From: Chloracidobacterium sp.
GTDB lineage: Bacteria > Acidobacteriota > Blastocatellia > Pyrinomonadales > Pyrinomonadaceae
Direction: 5' to 3'
Length of the DNA: 64,000 nt
Assembly: GCA_016711345.1 (NCBI GenBank)
Contig: JADJTD010000001.1
Coordinates: forward strand, 2,914,001-2,978,000
The first letter of the stretch is position 1; each line of letters begins with the position of its first letter. The position numbers and the translations under genes were made by a program. This document shows positions 7,263 to 15,634 of this stretch, piece after piece. Under the pieces are notes generated by a model. It made no database searches, was not told the origin of the DNA, and saw only the letters and a list, made by a program, of their open reading frames with translations.

Positions 7263-8408
7263 TCACAACGACTTCAGCAGATTTTTGGCAATAACGAGCC
7301 GCTGGATTTCTGACGTGCCTTCGCCGATGGTGCAGAGTTTTGAGTCGCGCCAGTATTTTTCGGCAGGATAATCTTTTGTATAGCCGTAGCCGCCGTGGAT
7401 CTGCACGCTTTCTTCTGAAACGCGAACGGCGGCTTCGGAAGCATAGAGTTTCGCCATTGCCGATTTTTGACTTACAGGCTTGTCGGCGTCTTTCGTCGCT
7501 GCTGCTTGGAGCGTAAGTAATCTCGCACATTCGATCTGCGTTGCCATGTCGGCGAGCTTGAACTGAATGGCTTGAAACTCCGCGATAGGCTTGCCGAACT
7601 GCTGGCGTTCTTTTGCGTATTTTACGGCTGCTTCGTATGCTCCCTGAGCAATGCCGACCGACAATGCCGCGATGGAAATGCGACCTCCGTCGAGGATCTT
7701 CATTGCCTGCATAAAACCTTCACCCTCGGTTCCTAGACGGTTTTCGTCGGGGACATAGCAATCTTCGAAAACAACAGACGCTGTTTCCGAAGCTCGCATC
7801 CCGAGCTTGTTTTCCTTTTTGTCCGAGCGAAACCCTTCCATCGACTTGTCGAAGATAAAAGCCGAAATCCCGCGATTGCCCTTGGTTTTGTCTGTTACGG
7901 CGACGGCGACGAGCGTGTTGCATGCAATGGCGTGTGTGATGAAATTCTTCGAACCGTTGACCTTCCAGCCGCCGTTGGAGCGAACAGCTGTTGTGCGAGT
8001 CCCCGAAGCATCTGAGCCAGCCTGCGATTCTGTTAACCCCCACGCTCCGAAAGATTCTCCACTCGCCAAAGGTGTGAGATATTTCTTTTTCTGTTCTTCA
8101 TTGCCAAAAGTGTAGATGTGGTTAGAGCACAATGAATTATGGGCTGCGACCGACAATGCAACCGATCCGCAGACTCGCCCAAGTTCTTCGATGATCGTTG
8201 CGTATTCGACATAGCCCATGCCTGCGCCGCCGTATTCTTCGGGAAACAGGACGCCCATCAGGCCAAGTTCGGCGAGTTTGGGACGCAGTTCTTCAGGAAA
8301 ATGCTGCGTTTCGTCCCATTCCATCACGCGGGGCTTGATCTCGCTCTCGGCAAATTCGCGGATGCTGTACTTTATCTGCTGCTGTTCTTCAGAAAGTTCA
8401 AAATTCAT
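7263..8408 (-). CDS. Acyl-CoA dehydrogenase
   Basis: 381 aa when started at ATG 8408 (MNFELSEEQQQIKYSIREFA), the family's normal length. A longer frame reaches 8507 but adds atypical residues and overlaps the divergent gene. FAD enzyme for the first dehydrogenation of beta-oxidation or branched-chain acyl-CoA breakdown. Signatures: GAWGLTESQAGSDASG, GVSVGIAQGAYEAAVKYAKE-type helix (here LSVGIAQGAYEAAV), KERQQFGKPIAEFQAIQF and the C-terminal 'IHGGYGYTKDYPAEKYWRD', then GEGTSEIQRLV carrying the catalytic Glu. Chain-length specificity cannot be read off. Fits with mce/meaB as acyl-CoA catabolism. Confidence 0.94.
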   Translation of the reverse strand: MNFELSEEQQQIKYSIREFAESEIKPRVMEWDETQHFPEELRPKLAELGLMGVLFPEEYGGAGMGYVEYATIIEELGRVCGSVALSVAAHNSLCSNHIYTFGNEEQKKKYLTPLASGESFGAWGLTESQAGSDASGTRTTAVRSNGGWKVNGSKNFITHAIACNTLVAVAVTDKTKGNRGISAFIFDKSMEGFRSDKKENKLGMRASETASVVFEDCYVPDENRLGTEGEGFMQAMKILDGGRISIAALSVGIAQGAYEAAVKYAKERQQFGKPIAEFQAIQFKLADMATQIECARLLTLQAAATKDADKPVSQKSAMAKLYASEAAVRVSEESVQIHGGYGYTKDYPAEKYWRDSKLCTIGEGTSEIQRLVIAKNLLKSL

Positions 8409-8479
8409 ATTGGTGTGTAAAAGCAAACAATTATGTTTGCATAACGTGTTGTTTGGAAGCAAGTTTTTCCTAGAGAAGT

Positions 8480-8485
8480 TATAAT
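8480..8485 (+). promoter_or_regulatory. -10 box for a probable leaderless transcript
   Basis: A consensus TATAAT ends 6 nt before the ATG at 8492, so transcription would start at or next to the start codon. No Shine-Dalgarno sequence lies between. No good -35 is seen at normal spacing. Confidence 0.55.
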
Positions 8486-8491
8486 TCCAAT

Positions 8492-8932
8492 ATGGACTGG
8501 CGTGCAAATATTCTAACGACGGATGACGAGATAAGGACGTTGTTAACGGGAACTAAAACCATTGCTGTACTTGGCATTAAGCCTGAGTCGCACGCCGGAC
8601 AGCCTGCGTTTTACGTTGCCAAATTCATGGCTGATGTGGGTTACGACATTATCCCAGTTCCGGTTTATTATCCTGAGGTGACAGAGATCCTGGGCCAAAA
8701 AGTTTATCGTGATCTTAGTCAGATTCCGGGTGAGATCGATCTTCTTAATGTATTTCGACGCTCCGAAGACATTTCAAAACATACGCTCGATATCCTCTCA
8801 AAAAAACCAAAGGCGGTATGGTTTCAGCTTGGCATTCGCAATGACGAAGTTGCGGAGCGTCTAGCCGAAGCGGGCATTAAAGTTGTTCAGGATCTGTGCT
8901 TAATGGTCGAACACCGAGCGTTGATAAAGTAA
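8492..8932 (+). CDS. CoA-binding (YccU-like Rossmann) protein
   Basis: 146 aa. A single CoA_binding domain: KTIAVLGIKPESHAGQPAFY (23-42), where family members have 'AVVGASP...S...V..Y', then GYDIIPVPVYYPEVTEILGQ, 'IDLLNVFRRSEDI' and the C-terminal VQDLCLMVEH. These stand-alone domains resemble the N-terminus of succinyl-CoA synthetase alpha, but their role is unknown. Divergent from the acyl-CoA dehydrogenase gene with an 83-bp spacer. Confidence 0.88.
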   Translation: MDWRANILTTDDEIRTLLTGTKTIAVLGIKPESHAGQPAFYVAKFMADVGYDIIPVPVYYPEVTEILGQKVYRDLSQIPGEIDLLNVFRRSEDISKHTLDILSKKPKAVWFQLGIRNDEVAERLAEAGIKVVQDLCLMVEHRALIK

Positions 8933-8971
8933 GGAAAAACCGCATGTGTAAACAGTTGACAGGACGCTGAA

Positions 8972-9724
8972 CTAACTCCTTCTAACAGCGCTCTTGACAG
9001 CCGGTTTATTTGAACCGATCTGCTCGATCTCTTTTTGAGTCAACGGGCGGCTTTCGCCGACTTTGAGATATTTGTCCACGATCGGTCCGATGGCGGTGCG
9101 TTTGAGCTTTACGACGGAATGGCCGATAGTGTCGAACATTTTGCGGATCTGCTGATTGTGGCCTTCGTAAAGAGTGACCTCGTACCAGCCGTTTTTGTCG
9201 GTTGGCGGTAGTTCTTTTATCTCGGCGGGTGCCGTTTTATAACCATCTTCGAGAAGGACGCCTCGACGCAGTTTGTTGATGGCGTTTTTGTTTGGTAACC
9301 CTTTAACTTTTACTTCGTAAATTTTCGGGATCGATTTTGAACCGGCAACGTGGTTTGTGAAATTCCCGTCGTTGGTGAGAATTATCAGTCCCTCGGAATT
9401 GTAATCAAGCCGCCCGACGGGGTGAAGTCTTCCTTTGCCTTTGACGAGATCCACAACAAGCTTTCGCCCTTCGGGATCGGCCGCACTCGAAAGGTAGCCT
9501 TTGGGTTTATTCAGAAGAACATAAATATCTGAGCGGCCTTGGAGTTTCTTATTGATAAGGCGACCGCGAACTTTTATGTGATCTTTTTCAGGGTCGGCCT
9601 TTGTTCCAAGCTCAGTCACAATGTGGCCGTTTACCGAAACCTGGCCGTCGATCATAAGCTGTTCAGCGGCGCGGCGTGAGGCAATTCCGGCTTGGGCGAT
9701 TAGTTTTTGTAATCTTTCCTGCAT
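8972..9724 (-). CDS. rluB: 23S rRNA pseudouridine synthase, RluB/RsuA family
   Basis: 250 aa. N-terminal S4 RNA-binding domain (1-60, MQERLQKLIAQAGIASRRAA) and a pseudouridylate synthase domain with the catalytic aspartate in GRLDYNSEGLIILTNDG (Asp about 107). Later KVKGLPN and GHNQQIRKMF complete the RsuA family pattern. Modifies a uridine in the large rRNA. It follows scpB on the same strand, the conserved scpA-scpB-rluB order, which favours RluB. Confidence 0.93.
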   Translation of the reverse strand: MQERLQKLIAQAGIASRRAAEQLMIDGQVSVNGHIVTELGTKADPEKDHIKVRGRLINKKLQGRSDIYVLLNKPKGYLSSAADPEGRKLVVDLVKGKGRLHPVGRLDYNSEGLIILTNDGNFTNHVAGSKSIPKIYEVKVKGLPNKNAINKLRRGVLLEDGYKTAPAEIKELPPTDKNGWYEVTLYEGHNQQIRKMFDTIGHSVVKLKRTAIGPIVDKYLKVGESRPLTQKEIEQIGSNKPAVKSAVRRS

Positions 9725-9734
9725 AAAGAGTCAT

Positions 9735-9806
9735 TTCACCACAAAGGCACGAAGTACACAAAGATAAGCAAATAAACCTTTGTGTTCTTTGTGCCTTTGT
9801 GGTGAA
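9735..9806. repeat. Inverted repeat of the ACAAAGGCAC family
   Basis: Arms beginning TTCACCACAAAGGCAC (9735-) and ending GTGCCTTTGTGGTGAA (9791-9806) are near-perfect complements over about 28 bp. It occupies the rluB-scpB gap. A second copy follows the tRNA-Ala gene (17360-17428). Confidence 0.8.
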
Positions 9807-9808
9807 TC

Positions 9809-10396
9809 TTACTGGACTAAATCCTCGAAGTCCTCGATCGACGGAAGTTCTGAAAGATCTTTTAGACCGAATTGAATGAGGAAGTCTTTCGACGTTCCGT
9901 ACATCATTGGGCGGCCGACGGCTTCTTTGCGGCCTTTGGCTACGATGAGGCGTTTGTCGAGAAGGGTTTTGATCGCTGATGCAGACTGGACACCGCGAAT
10001 TTCCAAGATCTCAGGTACGGTTACCGGCTGTTTGTAAGCGATGACGGCGAGGGTTTCGAGCGAGGCTATGGAAAGCTTTGCTGACGGACGAGTCTTTAGA
10101 AATGTCCGTATCTCTTCGTGAAACTCGGTTCGCGTGGCGATTTGCCAGCCGCCGGCGATCCCGCGTATTTGAAGGCCGCTTTCACGCGATTCATACTCGC
10201 GTTGGAGTTCTTCGACGGCAGCAGTAACTCTGTCACGCTCTTCTTCAAGCACCTCGGCGAGCAGCTTTGAAGTCACCGGCTCGTCAGCGACGAAAATGAG
10301 GGCCTCAACGAGTGCGACCAACTCGGCGGTTGTGCGTACGGGTTTTTGTTCGGCGGCTGATTCCATATAAGCTGTGTGGTTTACATCTTCAACCAC
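9809..10396 (-). CDS. scpB: Segregation and condensation protein B
   Basis: 195 aa with two winged-helix domains, 'LVALVEALIFVADEPVTSKLLAEVL' and 'SIASLETLAVIAYKQPVTVPEI', then IRGVQSASAIKTLLDKRLI and GRPMMYGTSKDFL. Partner of ScpA and SMC in chromosome condensation. The start is ambiguous. ATG 10396 overlaps scpA by 8 bp and its first residues lie inside a dispersed repeat; ATG 10366 (MESAAEQ) would be a cleaner start. Confidence 0.94.
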   Translation of the reverse strand: MVEDVNHTAYMESAAEQKPVRTTAELVALVEALIFVADEPVTSKLLAEVLEEERDRVTAAVEELQREYESRESGLQIRGIAGGWQIATRTEFHEEIRTFLKTRPSAKLSIASLETLAVIAYKQPVTVPEILEIRGVQSASAIKTLLDKRLIVAKGRKEAVGRPMMYGTSKDFLIQFGLKDLSELPSIEDFEDLVQ

Positions 10397-11174
10397 CCGC
10401 TACCGCAGGTGGTTCTGACATTCTGAGAATAATATCTCCAAACGTCACCTTTTGCATCAGTTTTACGCTTTCCGTTCGGACGATTTCGAGAACGGCGATG
10501 AATGCTGTCACGAGTTCGCGTTTTGAATGCATTTCTTCGAAAAACTTCAAGAGGCTAAGTTCTCTATCTTCAAAAAGACGACGCTTTAGCGTTTTTAGCA
10601 TGTCTGCGAGCGAGATTTCTTCACGCTCTATCTCCATTTTGATCTCATCGACGTGTCGGGCGACGATCTTTTGAAAGATGGTCAAAATATCAAACACCGA
10701 AGCATCAACCTCGGTATTATCATCCGATTCGATCGGCCCGCGTGCAAAGACGGCCTGTTCGATGGTCGCACGCTCATAGAGCATTCCGGCGGCGGTCTTG
10801 AATTTTTCGTATTCGAGCAGGCGGTCGACGAGTTCCTGACGCGGATCGTCGATCTCTTCGTCCTCAGTGACAGTCGTGTCGCGCGGCAAGAGCATCTTCG
10901 ATTTGATCTCGATCAGCGTTGCCGCCATCACGAGAAAATCGGTCGCGACTGTTATATCAAGCCGCGTCATCAGCCGGATGTATTCGAGATATTTTTCGGT
11001 GATCCTCGCGATCGGGATGTCGAAGATGTTCGCCTGTTCCTGTTTGATGAGATACAACAGCAGATCGAGTGGCCCGGCGAAATCGCCGATCTTGATGTTC
11101 ACGGCTTCGGAATCGCGCACAATCGTCGCGCTTTCTTTGTGAAAATCAAAAGTGAAGTGTTCGGGTTGTTCCAT
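10389..11174 (-). CDS. scpA: Segregation and condensation protein A
   Basis: 261 aa kleisin that bridges the SMC heads and binds ScpB. N-terminal 'VNIKIGDFAGPLDLLLYLIKQEQANIFDIPIARITEKYLEYI' is the family signature (residues about 24-65), and the C-terminal winged helix contains 'VTAFIAVLEIVRTESVKLMQ'. The extreme C-terminus SEPPAVAGG is not conserved family sequence. It is translated from a dispersed palindromic repeat (10391-10420), the same one found in the EEP nuclease gene. Confidence 0.95.
   Translation of the reverse strand: MEQPEHFTFDFHKESATIVRDSEAVNIKIGDFAGPLDLLLYLIKQEQANIFDIPIARITEKYLEYIRLMTRLDITVATDFLVMAATLIEIKSKMLLPRDTTVTEDEEIDDPRQELVDRLLEYEKFKTAAGMLYERATIEQAVFARGPIESDDNTEVDASVFDILTIFQKIVARHVDEIKMEIEREEISLADMLKTLKRRLFEDRELSLLKFFEEMHSKRELVTAFIAVLEIVRTESVKLMQKVTFGDIILRMSEPPAVAGG
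10391..10420. repeat. Dispersed palindromic repeat, family B
   Basis: AACCACC and GGTGGTT can pair around a GCTACCGCA centre. The copy forms the last codons of scpA and the first alternative codons of scpB. Two more copies lie inside the EEP nuclease gene near 15794 and 15865. Confidence 0.75.
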
Positions 11175-11212
11175 TTCTTACAGAAAGATTTTAACGCAAA
11201 GTCGCAAAGATG

Positions 11213-11602
11213 CTAAGACGCAAAGTTCTTGAGGTCTTCCAGTCTGACGATCTGCAGCGCGGCTTCGTGCGTCGCTTCAAGATCGACCATAGGAGCCATT
11301 CCGTCCTCAAAAGCCTGCTGCCAGCGCGTCACGCAAAGGCACCATTTGTCGCCGCCTTTCACGCCCGGAAAATCAAACTGCGGCATCGGTGTCGAAAGGT
11401 CGTTGCCGACCGATTTAGAATAAGCCAAAAACTCATCCGTCGCCAAAATACAAACTGTATGACGTCCTGTATCGTCGGCACCCGTGCGGCAATAGCCGTC
11501 ACGATAAAAGCCTGTCATCGGGTCGGTGCAGCAGCTTTTCAGGTCGCTGCCGAGGACGTTTTTCGGTGTTGGGTAATGGCCGTTGCCATTTGTTATGCTC
11601 AT
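11213..11602 (-). CDS. DUF2237 family protein
   Basis: 129 aa. Clear DUF2237 wording: NVLGSDLKSCCTDPMTGFYR, then CRTGADDTGRHTVCILATDE, FLAYSKSVGNDLSTPMPQFD, FPGVKGGDKWCLCVTRWQQA and a terminal 'APMVDLEATHEAALQIVRLEDLK'. Conserved cysteines suggest a redox or metal role, but the function is unknown. Its first 104 bp overlap the 3' part of the upstream DUF3060 gene in another frame of the same strand. Confidence 0.9.
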   Translation of the reverse strand: MSITNGNGHYPTPKNVLGSDLKSCCTDPMTGFYRDGYCRTGADDTGRHTVCILATDEFLAYSKSVGNDLSTPMPQFDFPGVKGGDKWCLCVTRWQQAFEDGMAPMVDLEATHEAALQIVRLEDLKNFAS

Positions 11603-12119
11603 TTAACGTTTCTGTTTCCGGCTGACTGATGATCACTGAATCCACCGGAATTTTTTCAATAATATTATCTGGCCTGTTCTCTACTACCGAAGGCTTTTTG
11701 CCGTTTGGATAGCGTAGGTACTTTACGATATTATCACTGCCATTCAAAACTAACTGCATGGCAGCGTTAGCAGTTATTTTGTTTCTATCGCCATTGATAA
11801 CTATTTGGCGGCAAACTCCGGCGACCGTTATTGTTCCATCACTGCCATTTATCATTAAGCGATTATATTTAGTGCAGACGGTTTTAGTGGTTTGCTTATA
11901 GCCGTTAGCAGAGATCGGGTCGCCTTCTACAGAGGTGTCAACTTCAACGATATCAACCGGATCAGGCGGCGTGGTAGATGGCGACGGCTGAATAGTCGAA
12001 GTTGGCTTTGCCTCCCATTTTTCCATCTCTTCTTTCGCAATACCGCTACGGAGATCACATGATGTCAACATCGCGATCATCGACACAAAAGATAAAATAA
12101 TGAAAGGTTTTATCTTCAT
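11499..12119 (-). CDS. DUF3060 lipoprotein with a run-on C-terminus
   Basis: 206 aa. Lipoprotein signal peptide (MKIKPFIILSFVSMIAMLTS|C, lipobox near residue 21), a Thr/Pro-rich linker, then 'NRLMINGSDGTITVAGVC' and 'IVINGDRNKITANAAMQLVLNGSDN', the beta-repeat wording of DUF3060. The family fold appears to end near 'SVIISQPETETLNE'. The last 30 or so residues are basic, low in hydrophobics and lie over the DUF2237 start region, so they look like read-through caused by loss of a stop. ATGA overlap with arsC upstream. Confidence 0.78.
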   Translation of the reverse strand: MKIKPFIILSFVSMIAMLTSCDLRSGIAKEEMEKWEAKPTSTIQPSPSTTPPDPVDIVEVDTSVEGDPISANGYKQTTKTVCTKYNRLMINGSDGTITVAGVCRQIVINGDRNKITANAAMQLVLNGSDNIVKYLRYPNGKKPSVVENRPDNIIEKIPVDSVIISQPETETLNEHNKWQRPLPNTEKRPRQRPEKLLHRPDDRLLS

Positions 12120-12469
12120 CTTGAATCAAGAAGGTCTAATGCTCTTTCGATCGGCCTGGCTAAGACTGCTTTTTCTCCAACCTCAATAATTGGCCGTTGA
12201 ATGATAGACGGATGTTCGACCATTGCTCTTATTATTTCTGCATCAGTTGACTCGGAGGTGATTCCAAGTCCTTTGAAATCCGGCTCAGCTCGCCGTAAAA
12301 CATCATAAGGCCTTAGTCCGGTTTTCTTTAATATCGACGCCAACTTTTTCTCAGTAAAAGGGTCGATAAAATAATTGACCTTGTCGTGACCGATGCCTTT
12401 CTCAAGGAAGAGTTTTGAGAGCTTTCGGCACGTTGTACAGGTTGGTTTTTCGTAAACTGTGATCTTCAT
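12116..12469 (-). CDS. arsC: ArsC/Spx-family arsenate reductase-like protein
   Basis: 117 aa thioredoxin-fold protein with the redox motif in YEKPTCTTCRKLSKLFLEKG (5-24). C-terminal PSIIQRPIIEVGEKAVLARP carries the Arg that binds the oxyanion in ArsC. Likely a glutaredoxin-dependent arsenate reductase, though YffB/Spx-like proteins look alike. Sits directly after trpS with no gap and overlaps the DUF3060 gene by ATGA. No arsR or arsB nearby, so an arsenic role is not supported by context. Confidence 0.85.
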   Translation of the reverse strand: MKITVYEKPTCTTCRKLSKLFLEKGIGHDKVNYFIDPFTEKKLASILKKTGLRPYDVLRRAEPDFKGLGITSESTDAEIIRAMVEHPSIIQRPIIEVGEKAVLARPIERALDLLDSR

Positions 12470-13594
12470 CTATTTTATACCCGTTTTATTATAGACGTCC
12501 GTGAGTGTCGAAGCGGCGACAGAGCGAGCTTTCTCCGCACCAGTCTTTAATATCGTTGTCAGCGAAGTGTCGTCGTATTGTTTTATTTTTTCCTGAAAAG
12601 GACGTAAGAACTCGACGGTTACTTCAGCGAGTTCCCCCTTGAACTGGCCGTAGCCTTTGCCTTCGAAATGTGCAACGCATTCCTCCGCAGACTTGCCCGT
12701 TAGGAGCTGGTAGATCGTCAGCAGATTCTTGATCGCAGGCCGTGTTTCGTCAAAGTTAATCTCTGTTCCACTATCAGTGACGGCACGTTTGACCTTTTTC
12801 GTGATCGTGTCGGCGTCATCAAGCAAAAAGATCGAGCCGTTAACATTCTCGTCCGATTTCGACATCTTTTTTGTCGAATCCTGCAGCGACAGAACATTCG
12901 CTCCGACTGGCGGAATGTATGGTTCTGGGATCTTAAACGTCTCGCCGAAATCGCGATTAAACCTCTCCGAAAGGTCACGCGTTAATTCGAGATGCTGTTT
13001 TTGGTCTTTGCCGACGGGAACGAGATCGGTTTGGTAAAGCAGAATGTCAGCGGCCATTAAAACTGGGTAAGTGAAAAGACCGACGCTTGCGCGGGCGACG
13101 GACTTTTGTGCCTCAGTGTCACGAAGTGATCCGAACAGTAGTTCAGTAATTCTAGGGTCTGGTTCTTTCGAGGCAAAGGCATCGATTCGGCCTCTATCAT
13201 ACTCATTGAGAAGATCAGCGAGCTGTGGCAGACCGGTGTTCGGAGTTCCCTTTTGGGTCTTATCTTTAAACTGCGTCATCCGTTCAAGCTCACCCATTCG
13301 GGCGACGCAGGACAGAACCCAAGTTAATTCAGCGTGTTCGGGAACGTCGGACTGAATAAAGATCGTTGCTTTTTCAGGATCGACCCCGGCGGCTAGGTAT
13401 ATGCGTGCGAGGTCGAGCGTTTTTTGGCGTAGAACCTTTGGGGCTTGCGGCAGAGTGATCGCGTGGAGATTTACGATACAGTAGAAACTCTCGTATTCAT
13501 CCTGCAGCTCGACCCAATTGCGAAGAGCACCAAGATAATTGCCAATGTGCAGATCGCCGGTAGGCTGCGCGCCGCTAAAAATGCGTTTCTTCAT
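12470..13594 (-). CDS. trpS: Tryptophanyl-tRNA synthetase
   Basis: 374 aa class I aminoacyl-tRNA synthetase charging tRNA-Trp. The HIGH-type motif is in PTGDLHIGNYLGAL (11-24) and the KMSKS loop in TKKMSKSDEN (about residues 236-245). Also VPVGKDQKQHLELTRDLSER, the tryptophan-site region. Slightly longer than the E. coli enzyme, with an insertion around 'NEYDRGRIDAFASKEPDPRI'. Lies in the conserved M50-trpS-scpA-scpB-rluB order. Confidence 0.97.
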   Translation of the reverse strand: MKKRIFSGAQPTGDLHIGNYLGALRNWVELQDEYESFYCIVNLHAITLPQAPKVLRQKTLDLARIYLAAGVDPEKATIFIQSDVPEHAELTWVLSCVARMGELERMTQFKDKTQKGTPNTGLPQLADLLNEYDRGRIDAFASKEPDPRITELLFGSLRDTEAQKSVARASVGLFTYPVLMAADILLYQTDLVPVGKDQKQHLELTRDLSERFNRDFGETFKIPEPYIPPVGANVLSLQDSTKKMSKSDENVNGSIFLLDDADTITKKVKRAVTDSGTEINFDETRPAIKNLLTIYQLLTGKSAEECVAHFEGKGYGQFKGELAEVTVEFLRPFQEKIKQYDDTSLTTILKTGAEKARSVAASTLTDVYNKTGIK

Positions 13595-13597
13595 AGA

Positions 13598-14284
13598 CTA
13601 GAGTTGCAGAAGGTACCTTAATCCGTAAAAGAAAGGAGTGATAATAATCCTTAGAATACCTATATAAATAAGTGCCATAAGAATCAAAAAGCCATACTGC
13701 TCGAACAGGTTGAAAATCGGTTCCGCACTTGCCGGTAAAAAGGTCTGCAATATCTTGCTTCCGTCGAGCGGCGGAAAAGGCAACAGGTTAAATACGAAAA
13801 GCGACAGATTCAGAGTCATCAAATAACCGACGAGAATGACTACAGGATTAGTGCTGCGACCTAGAAAATCATTGACCGAAAAGCCCTGCGATATCATAAC
13901 CTTAGCTATCACAAACCCGATGACCAGAAGTATCAAATTAGCCGCCACGCCTGCTATCGAAACTGAAATATTTCCCCATTTATAGTTGGTCCACTTTCGC
14001 GGATTGACCGGTGTCGGTTTTCCCCAGCCCAAAAGCGGGATCGATCCCAACGCTCCGCCCACTGAACCAAAAATAAAGGCGAGCATAGGAATCAGCAGTG
14101 TTCCGATCGGGTCTGTGTGGGCAACAGGATTTATCGTCACACGACCAAGCATGTATGCGGTATCATCACCAAATTTGTACGAGGTCCAAGCATGGCCGGC
14201 TTCGTGAACCGAGATCGCCAGCACTAGCACGACCATATAGATCACGAGGTGACTAACCAAATTCAGTACATCTATATCGCCCAT
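13598..14284 (-). CDS. Site-2 protease family (M50) zinc metalloprotease
   Basis: 228 aa, 5-6 transmembrane segments. The zinc motif HEAGH (27-31, in 'AISVHEAGHAWTSYKFGD') and the second metal site in NLLPFPPLDGSKIL mark the short, PDZ-less M50B class. It cuts substrates within the membrane; the target is not known. First gene of the trpS-scpAB operon (3-bp gap to trpS), an arrangement seen in many phyla. Confidence 0.92.
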   Translation of the reverse strand: MGDIDVLNLVSHLVIYMVVLVLAISVHEAGHAWTSYKFGDDTAYMLGRVTINPVAHTDPIGTLLIPMLAFIFGSVGGALGSIPLLGWGKPTPVNPRKWTNYKWGNISVSIAGVAANLILLVIGFVIAKVMISQGFSVNDFLGRSTNPVVILVGYLMTLNLSLFVFNLLPFPPLDGSKILQTFLPASAEPIFNLFEQYGFLILMALIYIGILRIIITPFFYGLRYLLQL

Positions 14285-14422
14285 ATTCTTTCTATCGCAA
14301 ATCTACTTTCACCGATCTAAATAAGCAATTTGATTGTCTTAACAGCTAAATTGTGACATTCTTTTAGTACAAAATAAAATCTCCATTCTGGAATTAGGCA
14401 CGTCGGAAAACGCCTTTTGTTT

Positions 14423-15634
14423 ATGAAGAATCACATCGTATGCATCGCCAGCGAATACAAGGGCACTGAGTTTCTCGAAGAGGCGCATGATGCCGGTTGG
14501 CATGTGACTTTAGTAACGAGAGAGAACCTGCTTGACTACGATTGGGGCTGGACGACGATCAATGACGTTAGAACCGTCGATGCCGAAGCTGTTCAACTGG
14601 ATTACGTTCGAGCCGCTACGAATATCGCCGGTTCGATGCCGATACACCGCGTTGTCGGCCTGGACGAATTTGATGTGCTGACCGCAGCCGCCACGCGTGA
14701 GCATCTCAATCTACCCGGAATGAGCCATTCACACGCTTTGAGGTTTCGCGACAAACTGACGATGCGGAACATAGCCGATCAGGCAGGAATTCCGTGCCCC
14801 GAGTATATCGCCGCGTTTAACGAGAGTGAGATCAACGAGTTTTTGAGCAATGTTCCCGCTCCGTGGATCGTTAAACCTAGGCACGAGGTTTCGGCTTTTG
14901 GCATTCGCAAATGCGAGACGGCAGAAGAGGTTTGGCAAGTGCTGACCGACCTCGACAATCTTAATAATTGGCGCGATCATCCTTCGCAATTTTTGATCGA
15001 GCGGTTTGTAGAGGGGCGGGTTTTTCATGTTGACTCCGTCGTTGAAGGCGGCAAGGTTGTCGCCTGCGGCGTTAGCCAGTACGGAACGACGCCGTTCAAA
15101 GTGTCGCATTACGGCGGCGTTTTTAGTTCGTCAATAGTGCCTTACGGCTCCGACGAACGTAAGGAGCTTGAGACCCTCAATCGTGCATTGCTGATGGCAT
15201 TCAAATATGATCGCGGAGTCACGCACGCCGAGTTTTTGCAGAGCGACGCGACTGGCGAGTTCTTTTTGCTTGAGGTTGCCTGCCGCGTCGGCGGTGCTTA
15301 CATTGCAAACGTTCTCGAACACGCCTGCGGGTTCAACCTCTGGCGCGAATGGGCAAAGCTTGAAACAGCAACGAAAGAAAATCCATATCAACTGCCGAAA
15401 TTGCACAAAGAGTTTGCCGGCATCACGCTCGCCCTCGCCAACGTCGATGAGCCTGACACGTCGCACTACACCGACGAAGAGATCGTGTATAAAGTGAATA
15501 AGCCGAAACACGTTGGGCTGATATTTCGTTCGGAAAAACAAAAGCGGATCGATGAACTTATCACCCTCTATACCGATCGGATCACAAATGATTTTCTCGC
15601 GGTCGCTCCGGTGAAAATGCGTTACGATGACTAG
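14423..15634 (+). CDS. ATP-grasp domain protein
   Basis: 403 aa from ATG 14423; a TTG six bases earlier is less likely. Ordered ATP-grasp features: an N-terminal preATP-grasp 'HIVCIASEYKGTEFLEEAHD', LRFRDKLTMRNIADQAGIPC, PAPWIVKPRHEVSAFGI (the ATP-binding lysine), 'QFLIERFVEGRVFHVDSVVEGG' and the Mg-binding 'HAEFLQSDATGEFFLLEVACRVGG'. It joins a carboxylate to an amine or similar nucleophile, substrate unknown. Its stop overlaps the next gene by 8 bp. Confidence 0.88.
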   Translation: MKNHIVCIASEYKGTEFLEEAHDAGWHVTLVTRENLLDYDWGWTTINDVRTVDAEAVQLDYVRAATNIAGSMPIHRVVGLDEFDVLTAAATREHLNLPGMSHSHALRFRDKLTMRNIADQAGIPCPEYIAAFNESEINEFLSNVPAPWIVKPRHEVSAFGIRKCETAEEVWQVLTDLDNLNNWRDHPSQFLIERFVEGRVFHVDSVVEGGKVVACGVSQYGTTPFKVSHYGGVFSSSIVPYGSDERKELETLNRALLMAFKYDRGVTHAEFLQSDATGEFFLLEVACRVGGAYIANVLEHACGFNLWREWAKLETATKENPYQLPKLHKEFAGITLALANVDEPDTSHYTDEEIVYKVNKPKHVGLIFRSEKQKRIDELITLYTDRITNDFLAVAPVKMRYDD

